A stretch of DNA of 64,000 nucleotides from DATARH01 sp963847345 (GTDB lineage Bacteria; Pseudomonadota; Alphaproteobacteria; ATCC43930; CGMCC-115725). The stretch lies in the NCBI GenBank assembly GCA_963847345.1, contig CAWJZU010000008.1, positions 1 through 64,000 of the forward strand, read 5' to 3'. Positions 42,301-50,610 of this stretch are shown here, one piece after another; positions within the stretch are counted from its first letter, which is position 1, and each line of letters opens with the position of its first letter. The notes below the pieces were generated by a model. It searched no databases, had not been told where the DNA came from, and saw only the letters and a program-made list of their open reading frames with translations. Both the position numbers and the translations under genes were made by a program.

Positions 42301-43944
42301 GCCGCGCTCAACGCGGCGGATGCGATAGGCGGCGTTGCCGAGCTGGAAGACGTCGCCGGCCAGGCTCTCGACCGCGAAATCCTCGTTGACGGTGCCGATG
42401 ACCTGGTTTTCCGGTTCAAGGATGACCTGATAGTCCGCCGTGTCCGGTATCGTGCCGCCCGAGGTCAGTGCCGTGATCCGGGCGCCGCGCCGGCCGCGCA
42501 GCATCCCGTTGACCGCGTCGTGATGAAGCAGCGCGCCGCGCCGGCCACGCCGCGTGCTGAACCCTTCCGCGAGCATCTCGACGATAGCCGCAAAATCCTC
42601 GCGCGGCAGGTCGCGATAGGGCCACGCGCGGCGGAACAGCGCGAACAGCGCGTCCTCGCCCCATTCCTGTGCCGCCACCTCGGCCACAATCTGCTGCGCC
42701 ATTACGTCAAGCGAGCGCTCCGGTACGGAGAGGCGGTCGAGTTCGCCGCGCGCGACGCTGTCGAGCAACGCGGCGCACTCGACCAGTTCGTCGCGCGACA
42801 GCGGGAACAGCCGGCCCTTCGGCGTACCACCGACCGCGTGTCCCGAGCGCCCAACGCGCTGCAGGAACGCCGCGATCGAGCGCGGCGAGCCGAGCTGGCA
42901 GACGAGGTCGACATCGCCGATATCGATGCCGAGTTCGAGCGAGGCGGTCGCGACCAGCGCCTTCAGCGCACCGCCCTTGAGCCGCTGCTCGGCGTCGAGC
43001 CGGCGCTCTTTGGACAGGCTGCCGTGATGCGCCGCGATCTGGTCGGCGCCGAGGCGCTGCGACAGCGCGCGCGTCGCACGCTCGGCCATGCGGCGGGTGT
43101 TGACGAAGATCAGGTTCGTCCGATGCGCCAGCGTCAATTCGGCAATGCGGTCGTAGACCTCTTCCCAGACCTCGCCCGACATCACCGCTTCGAGCGGTGA
43201 GGACGGCAGTTCGAGCGCGAGATCGCGCGCCCGAATATGCCCGGTGTCGATGATGGCGCATTGCGGTTGCGGCCCGCCTGGCGGGCCGGCGCCGACCAGA
43301 AACCGGGCGATCAGCTCGATCGGCCGCTGCGTCGCCGACAGACCGATGCGCTGCAAGGAACGGCCGCACAGCGCATCGAGCCGCTCCAGCGACAGCGCGA
43401 GATGCGCGCCGCGCTTGTTCGGCGCGACGGCGTGGATCTCGTCGACAATGACGGTTTTCGCTGGCGACAGCATGCGGCGGCCCGACTCGGAGCCGAGCAG
43501 GATGTAGAGCGATTCCGGCGTCGTCACGAGGATGTGCGGCGGCGCCTTCCGCATGCGGTTGCGCTCGGCCGAAGGCGTGTCGCCGGTGCGCACCCAGCTG
43601 CGGATCTCGATTTCGGGCAGGCCCCGCGCCCGCAATACCTCACCGATGCCCGAGAGCGGCGCCTCGAGGTTCTTGCGGATGTCGTTCGACAGCGCCTTCA
43701 GCGGCGAAACATAAACGACCTGCGTTTCGTCCGGCAGCCCGCTGTCGATAGCCTGTCGGACCAGCCCGTCGATCGCGGCGAGAAACGCGGCCAGCGTCTT
43801 GCCAGAGCCGGTCGGCGCGGCGATCAGCACGTTGCGGCCCTGTTTGATTGCCGGCCAAGCGTCCTGCTGGGCCGGCGTCGGCGCGCCGAAGCTGCGTGAG
43901 AACCAATCGGCGACAGCGGGGTGAAATGATGAGGTCGGTGTCAC
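39382..43944 (-). CDS. Lhr-type large ATP-dependent DNA helicase
   Basis: This very large superfamily 2 helicase (about 1520 residues) has the Q-motif APTPAQQDAWPAI, Walker A APTGSGKTLAAF, motif Ib TTPESLYILLGSE, the Walker B box VIVDEIHAV, motif III LSATQRP, motif V/VI ATASLELGIDIGD and FLQRVGRSGH, then the winged-helix and Lhr-core region and a long C-terminal domain. Such helicases take part in DNA repair. The start is set at GTG 43944 because TPTSSFHPAVADWF is the family N-terminus; an ATG at 43998 would overlap the neighbouring stop. Three palindromic repeats are embedded in frame (40295-40319, 40953-41020, 42047-42153). Confidence 0.9.
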   Translation of the reverse strand: MTPTSSFHPAVADWFSRSFGAPTPAQQDAWPAIKQGRNVLIAAPTGSGKTLAAFLAAIDGLVRQAIDSGLPDETQVVYVSPLKALSNDIRKNLEAPLSGIGEVLRARGLPEIEIRSWVRTGDTPSAERNRMRKAPPHILVTTPESLYILLGSESGRRMLSPAKTVIVDEIHAVAPNKRGAHLALSLERLDALCGRSLQRIGLSATQRPIELIARFLVGAGPPGGPQPQCAIIDTGHIRARDLALELPSSPLEAVMSGEVWEEVYDRIAELTLAHRTNLIFVNTRRMAERATRALSQRLGADQIAAHHGSLSKERRLDAEQRLKGGALKALVATASLELGIDIGDVDLVCQLGSPRSIAAFLQRVGRSGHAVGGTPKGRLFPLSRDELVECAALLDSVARGELDRLSVPERSLDVMAQQIVAEVAAQEWGEDALFALFRRAWPYRDLPREDFAAIVEMLAEGFSTRRGRRGALLHHDAVNGMLRGRRGARITALTSGGTIPDTADYQVILEPENQVIGTVNEDFAVESLAGDVFQLGNAAYRIRRVERGTLRVEDAQGQPPNIPFWLGEAPGRSGELSQAVSRLRSKVEDRLNHAPEQPPPRPFPACAGGGNPSAPEAWTELPPPQAGKGWGGGDAMAWLASRPGIGDAAARQLAEYLAAGHAALGVLPTRETIVFERFFDEAGGMQLVVHSPYGSRLNRAWGLALRKRFCTKFNFELQAAATEDNIVLSLTTAHSFDMAEVGNYLHPATVREVLVQALLDAPMFMTRWRWVAGVALALPRFRGGRKVPPPLARMDAEDLITAIFPDQLACAENLAGPREIPDHPLIRQTIADCLNDVMDIAGLERLLTHIRDGDVAIVARDLTEPSPLAHEVLSARPYAYLDDAPLEERRTQAVMARRWIAPEDAADLGRLDADAIARVREEAWPEAANRDELHDGLAWLGFLTEAEATAGEGWRAWLEELAREKRVTLLTTPALPAKAGINSEAYSSGEVGRGLRRDDTRVWVTAERLPQFLALWPEANLNPTITAPPPHSGRHWSAEEALIEILRGRLEGLGPVSETELAAPLYLPPDAISTALAALQAEGFALRGRFTPGAVAEEWCERRLLARVHRYTLKRLRAEIEPVAARDFLRFLFAWQRVTDDTRMEGPDALAAVLGQLEGFEAPAGAWETEILPARVAGYDPAWLDDQCLAGRIAWARLRPRNNVPASFTLSPTGEEGRVRRTTGAAGPAAGPVRTTPITLLARRNAPLWAALSPVPDPAHASGRARAVADFIRDNGASFFDELVDGTRLLRPQVEEALAELVALGLVSADSFAGLRALLMPSEKRRSRRGRALFGMEDAGRWALARRARPAAPSQRSGHADEAVEHLARTLLRRYGVVFWRLLEREAAWLPPWRDLLRVYRRLEACGEIRGGRFVAGFSGEQFASPDAVGMLRQIRRKEGSGEFVSLSGADPLNLVGILTPGPKLGALTGNRVLYRDGIPVALFTGGEIRFLEDLDEAVQWQARKTLLRGAVPASLAALS
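40295..40319. repeat. palindromic repeat inside lhr, copy C
   Basis: CCCTCTTCCCC at 40295-40305 pairs with GGGGGAGAGGG at 40309-40319 (ten of eleven positions) with a tiny loop. It resembles the intergenic CCCTCTCCCC...GGGGAGAGGG elements common in high-GC proteobacteria. Here it is translated on the minus strand as part of LSPTGEEGRVRR in a Pro/Ala/Gly-rich linker of the helicase, and the reading frame stays open through it. Confidence 0.6.
40953..41020. repeat. palindromic repeat inside lhr, copy B
   Basis: CCCGGCGAAGGCCG at 40953-40966 is perfectly complementary to 41007-41020. The left arm is preceded by GTCAT and followed by CGACCCA, which is very close to the dispersed GTCATCCCGGCGAAGGCCGG family; a single related arm also occurs at about 22711, outside a gene. 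On the minus strand it is translated as ALPAKAGINSEAYSSG and GRGLRRDDTRV. The frame remains open on both sides. Confidence 0.7.
42047..42153. repeat. palindromic repeat inside lhr, copy A
   Basis: The arms 42047-42069 and 42131-42153 are inverted repeats matching at 22 of 23 positions, and each arm is followed inward by a small hairpin (CCCCGCCTGCGGGG and CCCGCGCAAGCGGG). This is the structure of a mobile intergenic palindrome. On the minus strand it is read as the Pro/Gly-rich peptide PEQPPPRPFPACAGGG ... PPPQAGKGWGGGD between the helicase core and the next domain, with no frame change. Confidence 0.72.
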
Positions 43945-43975
43945 GCGGTATATTAGGAACGATCCAAGAACAATA

Positions 43976-44932
43976 TCAATCCGGCGTGCAATAAGCATCG
44001 ACGCCGGGCGGCAGCAGCGGTTCGCCCTTCATCTCGTACCACGTCAGGATGTCGCGCCAGACCTGCTCGGCGGTTTCGGCGTACCAAAACAGGTCGCGGT
44101 CCTCCGGGTCGATCGTGCCCTCCTCGACGAGGAAGTCGATATCGAAAACGCCGCGCCAGAACTCCTCGCCAACCAGGATCACCGGCACCGGCGGCAATTT
44201 TCGGGTCTGCGCAAGGGTCAGGATCTCGAACAGCTCGTCCAATGTGCCATAGCCGCCGGGAAACGCGACCAGCGCCCGCGCCCGCAGCGCGAGATGCAGC
44301 TTGCGCATCGCGAAATAATGGAAGCGGAAGCACAGCTCCGGCGTGACGTACGGGTTCGGATATTCTTCACCCGGCAGGGCGATGGTGAGCCCGATCGACT
44401 TCGCGCCGACATCGCGGGCACCGCGACTGACTGCTTCCATGATCCCGGGACCGCCGCCGGTCATCGCCATGATGCGGCCGCCGATCGCCATGTCGCCGCA
44501 ATGGCCGATGAGTCGGCCGAATTCCCGCGCGACCTCGTAATACTTGCTCTTGGCCAGGACGCGGTGCGCGATCTGGAGCCGCTGGCGCAGCCCGTCGTCG
44601 TCGGGTCGGTCTTCGAGCGCCCCAGCGGCTGCTTCGACCCCGCGACGGGCCGCTCCCGGTTCGGGAATGCGGGTGCCGCCGAACACGACGATCGTGTGCG
44701 CGACATTCCCTTCGCGAAGCAGCGTCTGCGGTTTCAGGTAATCGAGCATCAGCCGCAGTCCGCGCATATCCTCGCGCTGCAGAAAGTCGAGATCCAGGTC
44801 GGCCCGGCGATAGCTCGGGCTGTCGAGGATGGCGCGGAGCCGGGCCGGCGCCTGCGGGTCATCCAAGTCAGGCTTCGGCCGCTCCTGCGGCAGCGGCTCG
44901 CGGCGGCCGTCGATCGGGGCGGGCTGTTTCAT
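43976..44932 (-). CDS. LOG-family protein (TIGR00730-like)
   Basis: This 318-residue protein is of the LOG family, whose studied members release cytokinin bases or other nucleobases from nucleoside monophosphates by phosphoribohydrolysis. The signature PGGYGTLDELFE is complete and preceded by GGRIMAMTGGGPGIMEAVSRGA. An N-terminal extension of about 80 residues makes it longer than plain LOG proteins (about 190), matching a known longer subgroup. In bacteria the physiological substrate is usually unproven. Its stop overlaps the possible ATG start of lhr. Confidence 0.85.
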   Translation of the reverse strand: MKQPAPIDGRREPLPQERPKPDLDDPQAPARLRAILDSPSYRRADLDLDFLQREDMRGLRLMLDYLKPQTLLREGNVAHTIVVFGGTRIPEPGAARRGVEAAAGALEDRPDDDGLRQRLQIAHRVLAKSKYYEVAREFGRLIGHCGDMAIGGRIMAMTGGGPGIMEAVSRGARDVGAKSIGLTIALPGEEYPNPYVTPELCFRFHYFAMRKLHLALRARALVAFPGGYGTLDELFEILTLAQTRKLPPVPVILVGEEFWRGVFDIDFLVEEGTIDPEDRDLFWYAETAEQVWRDILTWYEMKGEPLLPPGVDAYCTPD

Positions 44933-45037
44933 CCGGTTACGTCACTTATCTCGTCAGGCACGCAGTACGAGAAGAACACGCCCGAGGCCACGCGATTCCC
45001 ACCCGAAGGCGGACGGGGGCGGTCCTCACGCATCCGG

Positions 45038-47845
45038 CTATTCGGCGGCTACGGCGTCGCGCTTGCGCCGGTTCGGGACCGCAGGGGCGGGCGCGGCAAC
45101 GTTTCCCTTGGCCAGGACGGCCTCCAAGGTCGTGCGGATCTCGGCCAGTTTCTGCGGGTGCTCGACCTTATGACCGAACAGGTTCTTGACATAGAAGACA
45201 TCGACGACTTTTTCGCCGTATGTCGAGATCTTCGCGCTCGACACCTGCAGCGACAGCCGGGTCAATTCGCGGGTCAGCTCCCACAACAGACCGGGCCGGT
45301 CGCGTCCGTTGACCTCGATCACGGTGTGCGAGGCGCTGGCGCAATTATCGACAAGAACGCGCGGCGGCACCGTGAAGACGTGCGTGCGGCTCGGAAACGC
45401 GGGCGGTTTTTCAAGCGCGATGTGCGGCTTCAGTTCGCCGGTCAGCACATTCTCGAAAACAAAAGCCAGCTTCGCGAGCTTGTCCGGGCGGTCAAAGGGC
45501 GTGTTGTCCTGGTCCTGCACCCAGAGCGTGTCGAGCGCCATCCCGTTGGACATCGTCATGATTCGGGCATCGACAATATTGGCTCCGGCGACGGCCAGCG
45601 CTCCGGCGATCCGCGAGAACAGCCCCGGGTGGTCGGCGGTATAAAGCGTGATCTCAGTGACCGCGCGCGCCGTATCGACCCGCTTCTGGACCGTCAATGG
45701 CGCGCCGCTCGCGTCGGCCTCGCGCATCAGCCGGGCGTGCCTTGCGTGCGTTTCGGCGTCGAGCGAGAGCCAATAAAACGGGTAACCGCGGCCGGCAAAG
45801 ATGGTAAAGTCTTCGTCGCCGAACTCGGGCAGCAGGGCGCGCGCCGCCGCCTGCGCTTCGGCGATCCGGGTGTCGCGCGGCTCCGCAGCAAGACCGCCGG
45901 TCATGACATCCAGGGCGCTGTAGTACAGCTCGCGCAATAGCGCAGCCTTCCAGCCGTTCCAGACCTTCGGCCCGACCGCGCGGATGTCGGCGACGGTCAG
46001 CACAAGAAGCAGCTTGAGACGTTCTGGCGACTGCACGCGCTCGACGAAGTTCTGGATCGTCCGCGGGTCGCCGATGTCGCGCTTGAACGCGGTGTTGCTC
46101 ATCAGCAGGTGCCAGCGCACGAGCCACGCGACGGTCTCGGTCTCCTCGTCGCTCAAGCCCAGACGCGGCCCGAGCTTCAGCGCGATCTTCTCGCCGATCA
46201 CGGAATGATCGCCGCCGCGCCCCTTGGCGATGTCGTGCAGCAAGGTCGCGACATAGAGCGCGCGACGCGAGACGACGGTCGGCATGATCGCGCTGGCGAC
46301 CGGCAGCTCGTCCTTCAGCTTGCCGGTCTCGATCTGGTGCAGAATGCCGATCGCGAACAGCGTGTGCTCGTCGACCGTGTACACGTGGTACATGTCATAT
46401 TGCATCTGCGCGACGACCCGGCCGAAATCGGGTACGAACTTGCCGAAAACGCCGGCCTCGTTCATCCGACGCAGCGCGATTTCCGGGTTGTTCGTCGCGG
46501 TCAGGATTTCGAGGAACAGGCGGTTGGCTTCCGGGTCATGGCGCAGTTTCGCGTCAATGAGGCGCAGCGATTGCGTCATGGCGCGCAGCGCGCGCGGATG
46601 GATGTCGAGATCGTGCTGCTGCGCGACATGGAACAGCCGGATCAGGGCGACCGGATCGGTCTTGAAGAAATCCTCGGACGGGATCGTCAGCCGCTCGCCT
46701 TCGAGCGTAAAGCCGCCGCCGAGCGAGCGCCGGCGCCACAAATCCTGCGGGCCCCAGCGCAGCCACGGGACGCGGCGCTTGCGCGTCTGCTCGGTTTCAA
46801 GCACCGCGCAAAAGATTCGCGTCAGATCGCCGACATCCTTTGCGACCAGAAAATAGTGTTTCATGAAACGTTCGACGCCGCGCACCGCGGGCCGGTCGGC
46901 GTAGCCCATGCGGGCGCCGATCTCGCGCTGCATATCGAAAGTCAGCCGCTCCTCGGCGTGACCGGCGAGGTAGTGCAGGTGACAGCGCACGGTCCACAGA
47001 AAGCTCTGAGCCCGCTGGAAGCGCGCCGATTCCCGGGGCGAGAGCACGCCGAGTTCGACCAGCTTGCCGACATCGTCAATGCGGTAGATGTATTTCGCGA
47101 TCCAGAATAGCGTGTGCAGATCGCGCAGGCCGCCTTTGCCTTCCTTTATGTTGGGCTCAAGCTGGTAACGGCTGTCGCCGACCCTGACATGGCGCGCGTC
47201 GCGTTCGGCGAGCTTGGCTTCGACAAACTGCGCTGCGGTGCCGCGCTGAATCTGGTTCTCGAAGGCCTGCTTCAGCTCGCCGAAAAGCGCCTGCTCGCCC
47301 CAGAGATAGCGCGCTTCCAACAGCGCCGTGCGGACTGTCAGATCGTCCCTGGCATAGCGCAGGCATTCCGCCACGGAGCGCGTCGCCTGCCCGACCTTCA
47401 GACCGAGATCCCAAAGAATATAGAGCAGAAACTCGATGACCTGTTCGTTATGCGGCGTGCGCTTGTACGGCAGCAGGAACAACAGATCGATGTCCGAATA
47501 CGGCGCCAGCTCGCCGCGACCATAGCCGCCAACCGCGGCAATCGCCATCTTCTCGCCCTCGGTCGGATTGGCGAGCGGGTACACGGACTCGATTGCAAGG
47601 TCGTAGATCACGCGGATCAGCTGATCGATCAGAAAACTCTGCTCGGCGACGGCTCGCGCGGCCGGGCCGCCTGCCTCGAAGCGGCGGCGGATCTCGTCGC
47701 GTCCGCGGTCGAGCGCCGTCCTGAGGGGCGGCAGCAGCACGGCGCGGTCGGTCGCCGGCGCGCGCGCCTCGGCAACAACACCCGCCAGCTCGTCAGCGAG
47801 CGCCCGCCGGTCGATGATCTCGCGCTGCCGCAGGATAGATGCCAT
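45038..47845 (-). CDS. glnD: [protein-PII] uridylyltransferase / uridylyl-removing enzyme
   Basis: GlnD senses glutamine and modifies PII proteins to control nitrogen metabolism. The 935-residue protein has the nucleotidyltransferase motif GGYGRGELAPYSDIDLL, a helical middle part with HYFLVAKDVGDLTRIF, the HD-domain metal site LLHDIAKGRGGDHS, and two C-terminal ACT domains (EITLYTADHPGLFSRIAGAL and VIEVNGRDRPGLLWELTREL). All four modules are intact. The ATG at 47845 gives a normal N-terminus. A long palindrome lies just upstream. Confidence 0.96.
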   Translation of the reverse strand: MASILRQREIIDRRALADELAGVVAEARAPATDRAVLLPPLRTALDRGRDEIRRRFEAGGPAARAVAEQSFLIDQLIRVIYDLAIESVYPLANPTEGEKMAIAAVGGYGRGELAPYSDIDLLFLLPYKRTPHNEQVIEFLLYILWDLGLKVGQATRSVAECLRYARDDLTVRTALLEARYLWGEQALFGELKQAFENQIQRGTAAQFVEAKLAERDARHVRVGDSRYQLEPNIKEGKGGLRDLHTLFWIAKYIYRIDDVGKLVELGVLSPRESARFQRAQSFLWTVRCHLHYLAGHAEERLTFDMQREIGARMGYADRPAVRGVERFMKHYFLVAKDVGDLTRIFCAVLETEQTRKRRVPWLRWGPQDLWRRRSLGGGFTLEGERLTIPSEDFFKTDPVALIRLFHVAQQHDLDIHPRALRAMTQSLRLIDAKLRHDPEANRLFLEILTATNNPEIALRRMNEAGVFGKFVPDFGRVVAQMQYDMYHVYTVDEHTLFAIGILHQIETGKLKDELPVASAIMPTVVSRRALYVATLLHDIAKGRGGDHSVIGEKIALKLGPRLGLSDEETETVAWLVRWHLLMSNTAFKRDIGDPRTIQNFVERVQSPERLKLLLVLTVADIRAVGPKVWNGWKAALLRELYYSALDVMTGGLAAEPRDTRIAEAQAAARALLPEFGDEDFTIFAGRGYPFYWLSLDAETHARHARLMREADASGAPLTVQKRVDTARAVTEITLYTADHPGLFSRIAGALAVAGANIVDARIMTMSNGMALDTLWVQDQDNTPFDRPDKLAKLAFVFENVLTGELKPHIALEKPPAFPSRTHVFTVPPRVLVDNCASASHTVIEVNGRDRPGLLWELTRELTRLSLQVSSAKISTYGEKVVDVFYVKNLFGHKVEHPQKLAEIRTTLEAVLAKGNVAAPAPAVPNRRKRDAVAAE

Positions 47846-47860
47846 GGCACTGTCACCGTC

Positions 47861-47943
47861 GTAGGGCGGGTGGAGCGAAGCGCAACCCGCCGAGCCTTTT
47901 ATGCGGATATTTGGCGGGTTTCGCTACGCTCCACCCGCCCTAC
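47861..47943. repeat. long intergenic inverted repeat
   Basis: Arms 47861-47891 and 47913-47943 are inverted copies matching at 29 of 31 positions, separated by 21 bases. Each arm has the consensus GTAGGGCGGGTGGAGCG followed by AGCG-AACCCGCC. The outer half resembles the direct-repeat element at 2977-3021, so these are members of one dispersed family. It lies immediately upstream of glnD, and could form a large cruciform or RNA hairpin in its leader. Confidence 0.75.
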
Positions 47944-48309
47944 ACGTTGCTGTGATCCGAGAGCGCGTGGCCTGTCGATGAGGCTCAACGTCAATCGCGA
48001 CGTTGGATGCGTCATCGAAATCGCTCGACCGCGCTATCCGTAGGAAAATAAAACTCCTGCCACACTCTATATTGTTCAGCTCGGGCACATTTCACGATCC
48101 ACGTTCCAAACGCGTCACCAATATCCAATATTCGCTCGCAGGGCTGACGGTTTAACTGCAAGACGAGCCCGAGTGTTCACCGTATTTCGCTGTTAAATCA
48201 TGCTTCGACTCTCTTCTATCTTCTCTGGGTTTCTCCGACAACAACGAGAAACACGAGCAATTCAAAACGCACGCTATGACAACTAGACATCCTTAAAACA
48301 TGTTCGGAC
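47944..48309. other. AT-richer gene-free island upstream of glnD
   Basis: After the palindrome, about 360 bases have no gene I can recognise. From about 48040 to 48300 the composition is clearly less GC-rich than anything around it (for example AAAATAAAACTCC and ATCCAATATTCG), with no long frame on either strand. It lies between the 5' end of glnD and the 3' end of the short-chain dehydrogenase, and may contain the glnD promoter, a small RNA, or a scar of inserted DNA. Confidence 0.45.
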
Positions 48310-49065
48310 TTATAAATGCCGGCCGGCATCGACGGCGATGATCGAACCGGTGGTATGCGTCAGATGGGTAACGCAGGAGAGAACCGCCAGCGCCACGTCC
48401 TCGGCCTCGATCGCGCGCTTCAGTGGCGTCGCCAGCGCTGCCTTGGCCATCATCTCCTCGGTGCGGCCGGGCACGAACCCGGTATGCACCATACCGGGCG
48501 CGACCACGACAACACGGATCTCGGGGCCGAGCACCCGCGCCAGGGCCATGCTCATCGTGTTGAGCGCCGCCTTCGAGGCGCCATAGATGATCGAGCTGCC
48601 GGTGCCGTGCTCCGCCGCCCCCGACGAGATGTTGACGATAACGCCGTCGCCGGATTCCTTGAGCAGCGGCGCGAAGGCGCGGATTGTCGCGAACGGTCCC
48701 CGGACGTTGGCCGTCAGCACCTGATCGATCAGATCGTCGTCGAGCGCTTCGAGATCGTGGTGCGGCACCATACGGGTGAACCCGGCGGAATTGACCAGGA
48801 TGTCGGCGCGGCCGTATTCCTCGCGCACCGCGGCCGCGACCTGGCGGACGCGCGCGGTGTCCTCGAGCGGCAGGTGCATCGCCTTGTGGCCGGAGCCGGC
48901 AAGCTCGCGCACGACCGCCTCGGCGCGCTCGACCCCCTTGTTGTACCCGACGACCACCCTCGCGCCCGATGCGGCGAAGAGGCGGGCGCTGGCGGCGCCG
49001 ATGCCGCTGCTCGCGCCGGTGACGACCGCCACCTTGCCGCGGAGGTCCTTGCCGATCTGCGCCAT
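48310..49065 (-). CDS. short-chain dehydrogenase/reductase
   Basis: This 251-residue SDR has the Rossmann signature VAVVTGASSGIGAASARLFA (TGxxxGIG), NSAG in ADILVNSAGFTR, and the catalytic Ser/Tyr/Lys in NISSG and IIYGASKAALNTM (YxxxK). The NxxG and C-terminal PG motif (VAPGMVHTGF) are also present. It resembles FabG-type oxidoreductases acting on a 3-oxoacyl or keto-sugar substrate; the C-terminus GSIIAVDAGRHL fits that group. It stands alone, convergent with nothing close, behind the AT-rich island. Confidence 0.92.
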   Translation of the reverse strand: MAQIGKDLRGKVAVVTGASSGIGAASARLFAASGARVVVGYNKGVERAEAVVRELAGSGHKAMHLPLEDTARVRQVAAAVREEYGRADILVNSAGFTRMVPHHDLEALDDDLIDQVLTANVRGPFATIRAFAPLLKESGDGVIVNISSGAAEHGTGSSIIYGASKAALNTMSMALARVLGPEIRVVVVAPGMVHTGFVPGRTEEMMAKAALATPLKRAIEAEDVALAVLSCVTHLTHTTGSIIAVDAGRHL

Positions 49066-49133
49066 AACACGATGCTCCCGGTGTCGTTTGTCACGGCGCC
49101 GATCCTAGACCCGGGGCGCATGCCGACGGAGCA

Positions 49134-50339
49134 CTATTTGCGCGGGATCGCGATCCCGGTGAGTTGCCGCCGCCGCCGCTGCGATGTTGAGGTGCGCCGC
49201 CTTGCCAGCACGCGTGGTATGGACCATCGCTGCACTTTCGGAGCGGGGGCCGCGCTTCCGATATCGTGAATCGGGTGGGTGGTTGATGTCGAACGGGGTT
49301 CGCCGAGGCACTCGGCGATGAACCGGTCGAGACAGTCGAACCAATAATCGCGGACCGCATCGCGTTCTAGAAACGGGTCGTGCTTCGACCCAGCCAACTC
49401 GACGAGGCGGCAGTTCGGCAGCAGCATGGCGGCCCGACGCTGCGCCGCGCTGGACACGACCAGCTCGTGCTCCGGCTGGCCGATCAGGATCGGGATGCGG
49501 ATCACGGCGAGAAATTCCGGCTTCGAGATGCGCGCGACGAGCGCCAGCGCGCTGTCCACCCAGCCATAGGTCGCCTGGTCCAGCCGCAGCTCCGGATCGG
49601 CGGAGAACCATGCGTGACGCAGCCGGCAGCGCTCGGCGTCGGTTGTGACCCGGCTGGTTTGCGGGGTCGGGACGTTGTCGGGGCGCCATTCCCGCGCGCC
49701 TGGGATGAAGCGATGACCGAGCCCGGCGGCGCGCGCCGGCACCGTCAAAACGCGCACCAGGCTCGGCGGCAGACGTCCGATGCGCAGCCCCACCATCGGT
49801 GAGGACAAGGCTGCCCCGGCGAACAGTTCGGGATAGCGGCGCAGGCAGACCAGCGCGATCGCCCCGCCCATCGAATGCGCCACCACGAAACGCGGCAAAT
49901 CCGGCGGCAGCTGCGCCTGGGCGAACTCGGCGAGGTCCTCGGCGTCGCGGCTGAAATTGCGGGCGCGCGGCCGGGTCGGGAACCGCGACGGCCGTATCGA
50001 CCGGCCCTGGCCGCGCCAATCCAGACACCATACGGCGATGCCGCGCGCCGCCAGATCGCGCATCGTTTCGAAATGCTTCTCGATGAACTCGCCGAAGCCG
50101 ACCGCGATGACGCAGGCGGCTCGCACCTCTGGGACCGTCCCCGGGACGGGTAAATGCCCCCAACGCAGCACGGCGCCGTCGCTCGCCGTAAAGCTGCCCC
50201 AGACAAATTCGCGCGGCGGTAAAAATCGCTCGGCCAAAGCCGGGCAGCGCGCCGGGTCCCCGAGATAGGCATCGAGCGCCACGGCGGGCAACAGATCGTC
50301 TGACACGCTGACGGTGGCTCCCTGGGTCGTCCGGAGCAT
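49134..50339 (-). CDS. alpha/beta hydrolase (monoacylglycerol-lipase-like)
   Basis: This 401-residue protein has an alpha/beta-hydrolase core of the serine-aminopeptidase S33/lysophospholipase type. The nucleophile is the Ser in FVVAHSMGGAIALVCLRR, preceded by WCLDWRGQGRSIRP. The Asp and His of the triad probably lie in PILIGQPEHELVVSS and GSKHDPFLERD. A long basic tail of about 40 residues (VLARRRTSTSQRRRRQ) follows the catalytic domain and is unusual; it may be an extension past the natural end. The ATG at 50339 is preceded by no obvious signal peptide. Role probably lipid turnover. Confidence 0.88.
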   Translation of the reverse strand: MLRTTQGATVSVSDDLLPAVALDAYLGDPARCPALAERFLPPREFVWGSFTASDGAVLRWGHLPVPGTVPEVRAACVIAVGFGEFIEKHFETMRDLAARGIAVWCLDWRGQGRSIRPSRFPTRPRARNFSRDAEDLAEFAQAQLPPDLPRFVVAHSMGGAIALVCLRRYPELFAGAALSSPMVGLRIGRLPPSLVRVLTVPARAAGLGHRFIPGAREWRPDNVPTPQTSRVTTDAERCRLRHAWFSADPELRLDQATYGWVDSALALVARISKPEFLAVIRIPILIGQPEHELVVSSAAQRRAAMLLPNCRLVELAGSKHDPFLERDAVRDYWFDCLDRFIAECLGEPRSTSTTHPIHDIGSAAPAPKVQRWSIPRVLARRRTSTSQRRRRQLTGIAIPRK

Positions 50340-50552
50340 TGTTCCTGGAGTCGCACGCGACCCCTGGCGAGGTCAACCTGCTGATTGATAGCGCCAAAAA
50401 ATGGCGGAGATTTGGCGGCGCGCACGCAGACCGGCAATTCGCCCGGAGGATGTGGCAACCCGGGGTTCGGCCGGTGCCCGGCAGGGCGCATTTCTGCCCG
50501 AGGAAAAGTCCCGCGCCCTGCAACATTACGCCACTTGTGGTTTCCTTACCTG

Positions 50553-50582
50553 TTGCGCAGCCCGCCCTTATTGGTTTATACT
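50553..50582 (+). promoter_or_regulatory. candidate sigma-70-type promoter of the lipoprotein/hydrolase pair
   Basis: TTGCGC (50553-50558) and TATACT (50577-50582) are separated by 18 bases, and TATACT is one base from the -10 consensus. Transcription would begin about 50589 and reach the ATG at 50611 after a short leader carrying the ribosome binding site GCGGGGGACG. No other promoter as good is seen near this module. Confidence 0.5.
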
Positions 50583-50610
50583 ATACAACTAAAGATAGCG
50601 GGGGACGCTG

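Noticed and set aside
40618..43200. 860-codon plus-strand open frame opposite lhr
   Set aside because: It is a GC-rich antisense shadow: the minus strand carries all the helicase motifs and the plus-strand translation has no recognisable domain.
44294..45940. 548-codon plus-strand frame opposite the LOG and glnD genes
   Set aside because: Antisense to the motif-rich LOG protein and glnD; no domain.
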